Under the pieces are notes generated by a model, which searched no databases, was not told where the DNA came from, and worked only from the letters and a program-made list of their open reading frames with translations. DNA of 9,129 nt, taken from the NCBI GenBank assembly GCA_910589095.1, contig CAJUSN010000103.1, positions 1-9,129 of the forward strand, read 5' to 3'. The translations under genes and the position numbers were made by a program. Source of the DNA: an uncultured Muribaculaceae bacterium. Its GTDB lineage: Bacteria; Bacteroidota; Bacteroidia; Bacteroidales; Muribaculaceae. Of the stretch, positions 6,314 through 9,129 are shown in pieces. Every line of letters begins with the position of its first letter. Positions within the stretch are counted from its first letter, which is position 1.

Positions 6314-6592
6314 TCAACTATTGACGTAATATCCGGCTGCCAACGTAGCTATTGCCTCATCATCAGGAGCTAAACCCTCAGGGGAATCTATCAAAAGTTT
6401 ATTAACTTCAAAGTAATCACAGTTGGGGAGATCCTGCTCCGGGTCGGCTAACGCAACCGAATAATCCTCATCATTTATCTGAAGTTGCACATTACCTTCA
6501 AAATCCTGAAAATGCATGATGTAATAAACCACTGCATCATAGATATCTTTGGCAAGCCCGCTCACCTGATTGCTGTCAATTCTGCTTTTCAT
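6314..6592 (-). CDS. Small acidic protein of unknown function
   Basis: 92 residues from the ATG at 6590-6592; family not recognised. It has no membrane segment or signal peptide, so it should be cytosolic. Seen: an N-terminal helix-like part (GLAKDIYDAVVYYIMHF, 12-28) rich in Tyr, then alternating strand-like segments (NVQLQINDEDYSVAL), then the acidic stretch DLPNCDYFEV and PEGLAPDDEAIATLAAGYY near the end. Non-repetitive composition with a hydrophobic/charged pattern argues for a real folded protein. A longer frame opens at 6640 and would add KYYYYSLI-type residues; the shorter start is preferred because TTAATAACAATG is a typical A-rich Bacteroidota start region. It is convergent with tatC and transcribed in the same direction as, but separated by a terminator from, the tonB operon. 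No clear promoter box is seen. Function is not inferred. Confidence 0.6.
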   Translation of the reverse strand: MKSRIDSNQVSGLAKDIYDAVVYYIMHFQDFEGNVQLQINDEDYSVALADPEQDLPNCDYFEVNKLLIDSPEGLAPDDEAIATLAAGYYVNS

Positions 6593-6698
6593 TGTTATTA
6601 AGCTGTAGTAGTAATACTTGATTGAATACCTTCCAATCATAAAGTAGTACGTTTCGGCCCGATAAAAGGTTCATAAGAGCGCACAAAACCTGTGAATT

Positions 6699-6743
6699 AA
6701 AAAAGAAACAGAGCGGGCAGCCTCAATAATGAAGCTGCCCGCT
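6699..6743 (-). terminator. Intrinsic terminator of the exbD-exbD-tonB operon
   Basis: A perfect 10-base-pair stem, AGCGGGCAGC (6712-6721) with GCTGCCCGCT (6734-6743), closes a 12-base loop. On the minus strand it is followed by CTGTTTCTTTTTT (6711 to 6699), a good T tract slightly offset from the stem. It lies about 50 bases after the tonB stop. Confidence 0.87.
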
Positions 6744-6758
6744 TAAGGGATTATATCA

Positions 6759-6778
6759 TCGGTTAACTGAGTAACCGA
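6759..6778 (-). repeat. Second small hairpin after tonB
   Basis: TCGGTTA (6759-6765) and TAACCGA (6772-6778) form a perfect 7-base-pair inverted repeat with a 6-base loop, 16 bases after the tonB stop and 15 bases before the main terminator. It has no T tract, so on its own it is not a terminator; it may protect the 3' end of the mRNA or be incidental. Confidence 0.45.
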
Positions 6779-6794
6779 GAGAGTTCAGACAGAA

Positions 6795-7661
6795 TTATTT
6801 CTGAAGCTTGAAGGTGATGGGAAGTGTGTACCAAACGTTCACTGCGTTACCATTCATCTTACCGGGTGTGAATTTCTTAAGAGTCTTCACAACTCGCTTG
6901 GCTTCTTTGTCAAGGTCGGGGTCTTTACCACGAACCACTTTAACTTCGCCAATCTGACCGGTCTTGGTCACAACGAACTGAACAACGACCTTACCCTCGA
7001 TACCGTTTTCCTGAGCAACGCTCGGATAGCGGATATTCTTGCTTACGTCGGCCAGAAGAGCAGCTTCGCCACCGGGATAAACCGGCATCTGTTCAACAGA
7101 GGTGAACACCTTGTTGTCATCTTCCTTCTTTTCAACGGGAGGGGCAGGTTTCACTTCTTCAACAACAACCACGTCTTTATGTTCCTCAGCTTTGATGATG
7201 TCATCCACACCGCGGTCTTCATTCTTAGCACCTACGGCGGTATCATCTTCCTTCAGTTCATCCTGGTTCTTGATCTGTTCAGTTACCTTATCATCTTCCA
7301 TAATGGCGATTTCGGTAAGCTTCACAGTGTTGAGAAGTTCTTCTTTGATAACTTCCTGTTCGGGTTCCTCATACTTCTGAGGTTCTTCTTCAGGGGTCTC
7401 CTCTTCAGCTGCATCGGTGGCCATTTCCACGAGAGCCTGCTCATTTTCGTCCTCTGGACGAGCTTCAGCAGCTGCAATCACAGTGTTAACAACAACACCG
7501 AGAATAGCAACGAGTGCGAGCACGAGGATAATCACGATCATAGCGCGATTGTGACGCTTCACTGAATTGGCGCGGAGTTCATACGCACCATATTCCTGGT
7601 TTTTGCCTTCGAATACAAGGTCACGCCACTCTTTTGATGAAAGATCTACATCTTTTGCCAT
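6795..7661 (-). CDS. tonB: Energy transducer TonB
   Basis: 288-residue protein anchored in the inner membrane that spans the periplasm and passes proton-motive energy from the ExbB/ExbD channel to outer-membrane TonB-dependent transporters. Seen: a cytosolic N-terminus with KNQEYGAYELR (20-30), a pattern common in Bacteroidota TonB proteins; one membrane helix at about 40-62; a long Glu/Asp-rich linker (about 66-182), with only a short Pro-Ala stretch (KPAPPVEKK) in place of the Pro-Lys-rich linker of E. coli; and a C-terminal TonB domain (about 188-288) with MPVYPGG, IRYPSVAQENGIEGKVVVQF and the closing LPITFKLQ strand. It is the last gene of the operon, 42 bases after exbD, which supports its pairing with these ExbD proteins. 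A dedicated partner set is likely, but the receptors served cannot be read from here. Confidence 0.95.
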   Translation of the reverse strand: MAKDVDLSSKEWRDLVFEGKNQEYGAYELRANSVKRHNRAMIVIILVLALVAILGVVVNTVIAAAEARPEDENEQALVEMATDAAEEETPEEEPQKYEEPEQEVIKEELLNTVKLTEIAIMEDDKVTEQIKNQDELKEDDTAVGAKNEDRGVDDIIKAEEHKDVVVVEEVKPAPPVEKKEDDNKVFTSVEQMPVYPGGEAALLADVSKNIRYPSVAQENGIEGKVVVQFVVTKTGQIGEVKVVRGKDPDLDKEAKRVVKTLKKFTPGKMNGNAVNVWYTLPITFKLQK

Positions 7662-7703
7662 AATTTCTTTCAGATTTTAGGATTCAACATATAAAATCAT
7701 TCA

Positions 7704-8459
7704 TCATTTCTTGTGACGGGCCACGTAGTCAATAACCATGAGTGAGTCAATGTTATTCATGTTATCAATCTGATAACGTGAAATCTGATTGATCTGCATT
7801 TCATCAAGAGCGCTGATAAGGCCTTCCCAAGAAGCGTTAGGTGTAGCCTTGATCACAACAACAGGACGGGTAAGCGTAGAGTCGTTACGGATCTCTTTGG
7901 CTTTTGCCTGATAGATACTGTCGTTGATGTCCTTGTTGGAAGAGAACTTCTTAGCACGCCAGTCGGCCTTCAAAGCTTCGATCTTCTTAAGAACAGCGGT
8001 GTTACGATCGTGGAGGATTTTGCGGATACCACGCTGAATGTTACCTTCATTACCCACGAAAGCTTCTTGCTGAAGTTTGTTGGTCTTAAGTAGACCGCTT
8101 GCAGCGTCGATTGTTTCGTTGGTCACTTCGGGCTTACCTTCATAGTAGTAAACGATGTTCAGGGGTTTGCCGTTTTCATCCTTCTTGATGTTACCTTCGG
8201 CGTCGCGTTCGGTATCAACAATAAGGGTGATGGCTTCAGATTCTTTAGCCTGGTTCATCTCGGACTGCTCAACCTTCTCATTGGTAGGAAGGGTGATCTG
8301 GAGTGTCTGGGATTTGATCATGGTGGTACAGAGCATAAAGAATGTAATCAAAAGCATGTTCATATCCACCATGGGCGTGAAGTCCACATGGATAGCCATC
8401 TTTTTCTGGGCGCCTTTTTTCTTTTTGCCGCCCTTGTCTGATTGTTCAATCTGTGCCAT
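7704..8459 (-). CDS. exbD: ExbD/TolR-family protein with long periplasmic domain (second of two)
   Basis: 251-residue subunit of the proton-driven ExbB-ExbD motor that energises TonB. Seen: a Lys/Gly-rich cytosolic N-terminus (9-20), then HVDFTPMVDMNMLLITFFML (24-43), the single membrane helix carrying the family's essential proton-handling Asp (Asp32 in PMVDM). The periplasmic part is about twice as long as in E. coli ExbD (141 residues in all): a charged middle section with YYYEGKPEV (about 104-112), a Lys/Asp-rich, helix-like stretch (about 140-190), and a C-terminal TolR/ExbD-like fold with RPVVVIKATPNASWEGLISA. It starts 5 bases after the stop of the upstream exbD and is followed by tonB, so all three are very probably one transcript. 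Its sequence differs strongly from the neighbouring ExbD outside the helix, so the two are not a recent duplication. Confidence 0.93.
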   Translation of the reverse strand: MAQIEQSDKGGKKKKGAQKKMAIHVDFTPMVDMNMLLITFFMLCTTMIKSQTLQITLPTNEKVEQSEMNQAKESEAITLIVDTERDAEGNIKKDENGKPLNIVYYYEGKPEVTNETIDAASGLLKTNKLQQEAFVGNEGNIQRGIRKILHDRNTAVLKKIEALKADWRAKKFSSNKDINDSIYQAKAKEIRNDSTLTRPVVVIKATPNASWEGLISALDEMQINQISRYQIDNMNNIDSLMVIDYVARHKK

Positions 8460-8464
8460 AATGA

Positions 8465-9129
8465 TTAATCCTGTTCGGTTTTAAGTGCAGTCATCAAGCT
8501 GAAGCGGTTCATCTTGAGAGTCTGGAGGTTGTCGAGCACATGGTGAACTGTGGAGTAAGGAGTGTCCTTGTCAGCTTTAACAGCGATACCTTCACCCTTC
8601 TTCATCTGGCTCTGGAGATTTTCGTTGCCGGCTGAATAGATGGCACGCATCCAGATTTGGAATTCGTTGGGTTTCTGGAGATCTTTGTTATCGTCGATAG
8701 GAATTCCGACTCCTGCGTTCGACATGTCAGAGATGTACTTGTCCTGATCTGTTTGAGACATTGCCAGGAATTTCTTCATGTCCTTCAAAGGAACGCCGAA
8801 AGTACCGAGTTTAGAGAAGGTTTCAAGTTCGCCTTCAGTAAGCTGGATATCGGGGTTGTGGGTCTTGTTGTATTCAGCCACAGCGTTTCTCAGCGCTTCC
8901 TTGCGGATGGGTTCGGTGGCCCATTCTCCGCCTGCCACGTTGGGATCGGATTCACCTGCTATAGAGATGAACACCTTGCCCTCGGGGCTCACCAAGACCT
9001 GCGCGAGGTTGGCGGTAGGTACCTTCGTTTCAGAAACCGACGACGGTGTAAGCACTGTCACAGGTTCCTTCTGAAGGAAGGTAGAAGTCAACATGAAGAA
9101 AGTAAGCAAAAGAACAGTCACGTCACTCA
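8465..9129 (-). CDS. exbD: ExbD/TolR-family protein with long periplasmic domain (first of two; N-terminus outside window)
   Basis: The frame is open to the right edge; 220 residues are visible and the true start lies beyond. The visible part begins SDVTVLLLTFFMLTSTF, the ExbD membrane helix with the essential Asp encoded at 9122-9124, so only the short cytosolic N-terminus is missing. A GTG at 9119-9121 falls inside the helix after this Asp and cannot be the start. The periplasmic part has a first strand region (KVFISIAGES), a middle helical insertion (about 60-150 visible residues in) with several Asp/Lys-rich turns, and a C-terminal section GIAVKADKDTPYSTVHHVLD typical of the ExbD fold. 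It immediately precedes the second exbD. An ExbB/TolQ-type channel gene is expected just upstream, outside the window. Confidence 0.9.
   Translation of the reverse strand, partial: SDVTVLLLTFFMLTSTFLQKEPVTVLTPSSVSETKVPTANLAQVLVSPEGKVFISIAGESDPNVAGGEWATEPIRKEALRNAVAEYNKTHNPDIQLTEGELETFSKLGTFGVPLKDMKKFLAMSQTDQDKYISDMSNAGVGIPIDDNKDLQKPNEFQIWMRAIYSAGNENLQSQMKKGEGIAVKADKDTPYSTVHHVLDNLQTLKMNRFSLMTALKTEQD

Noticed and set aside
6759..6778. A second terminator directly after tonB
   Set aside because: The 7-base-pair hairpin has no T tract behind it; the nearby 10-base-pair hairpin with a T tract is the better terminator.
7102..7565. Plus-strand open frames opposite tonB, including a Ser-rich one of 92 codons and one of 128 codons
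   Set aside because: They are antisense shadows of the Glu/Asp/Lys-rich TonB linker, whose codons rarely give stops on the other strand; composition is low-complexity and there is no promoter or start context.
9119..9121. GTG as the start of the first exbD gene
   Set aside because: It lies inside the ExbD membrane helix, immediately after the essential Asp codon; the frame stays open to the window edge, so the gene is truncated by the window.

Overview
The window looks like chromosomal core sequence of a Bacteroidota bacterium, most likely order Bacteroidales. A Muribaculaceae-like genome would fit, but that is an inference from overall protein character, not from a marker gene. Reasons: -7 promoter boxes of the TAnnTTTG type occur in intergenic positions that make sense; gene starts are A-rich and lack clear Shine-Dalgarno sequences; two long ExbD proteins are followed by a TonB with an acidic linker; and the Tat system is a minimal TatA-TatC pair. 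I see no tRNA, rRNA, CRISPR array, insertion sequence, integrase or attachment site. No gap between genes exceeds about 260 bases.

Layout, left to right. (1) Positions 1-2761, minus strand: an apparent operon of two paralogous sodium-coupled neurotransmitter-symporter (NSS/SLC6) family transporters, with a 104-residue single-span membrane protein gene between them. The second transporter runs off the left edge. (2) Positions 2762-3017: a divergent intergenic region with a promoter candidate on each strand. (3) Positions 3018-3956, plus strand: a single gene joining a VanZ-like membrane domain to a GNAT acetyltransferase domain. (4) A strong hairpin terminator, then fabD on the minus strand (4035-4913). 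(5) A compact divergent promoter region, then tatA and tatC on the plus strand (5107-6222), ending in a hairpin terminator. (6) A convergent, unrecognised gene for a 92-residue acidic protein (6314-6592, minus). (7) Positions 6795-9129, minus strand: exbD (5' end outside the window), a second exbD, and tonB, closed by a strong terminator.

How the genes work together: the exbD-exbD-tonB operon supplies the inner-membrane energy-transducing complex for TonB-dependent outer-membrane uptake; an ExbB-type channel gene is expected just right of the window. TatA and TatC form the twin-arginine translocase for folded proteins. FabD loads malonyl groups onto acyl carrier protein for fatty-acid synthesis. 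The NSS pair probably imports amino acids or related amines with sodium. These units are adjacent but look functionally independent.

I found no convincing new multi-gene system. The parts most worth a second look are the VanZ-GNAT fusion with its promoter almost touching the start codon, and the small membrane protein translationally overlapped with an NSS transporter.
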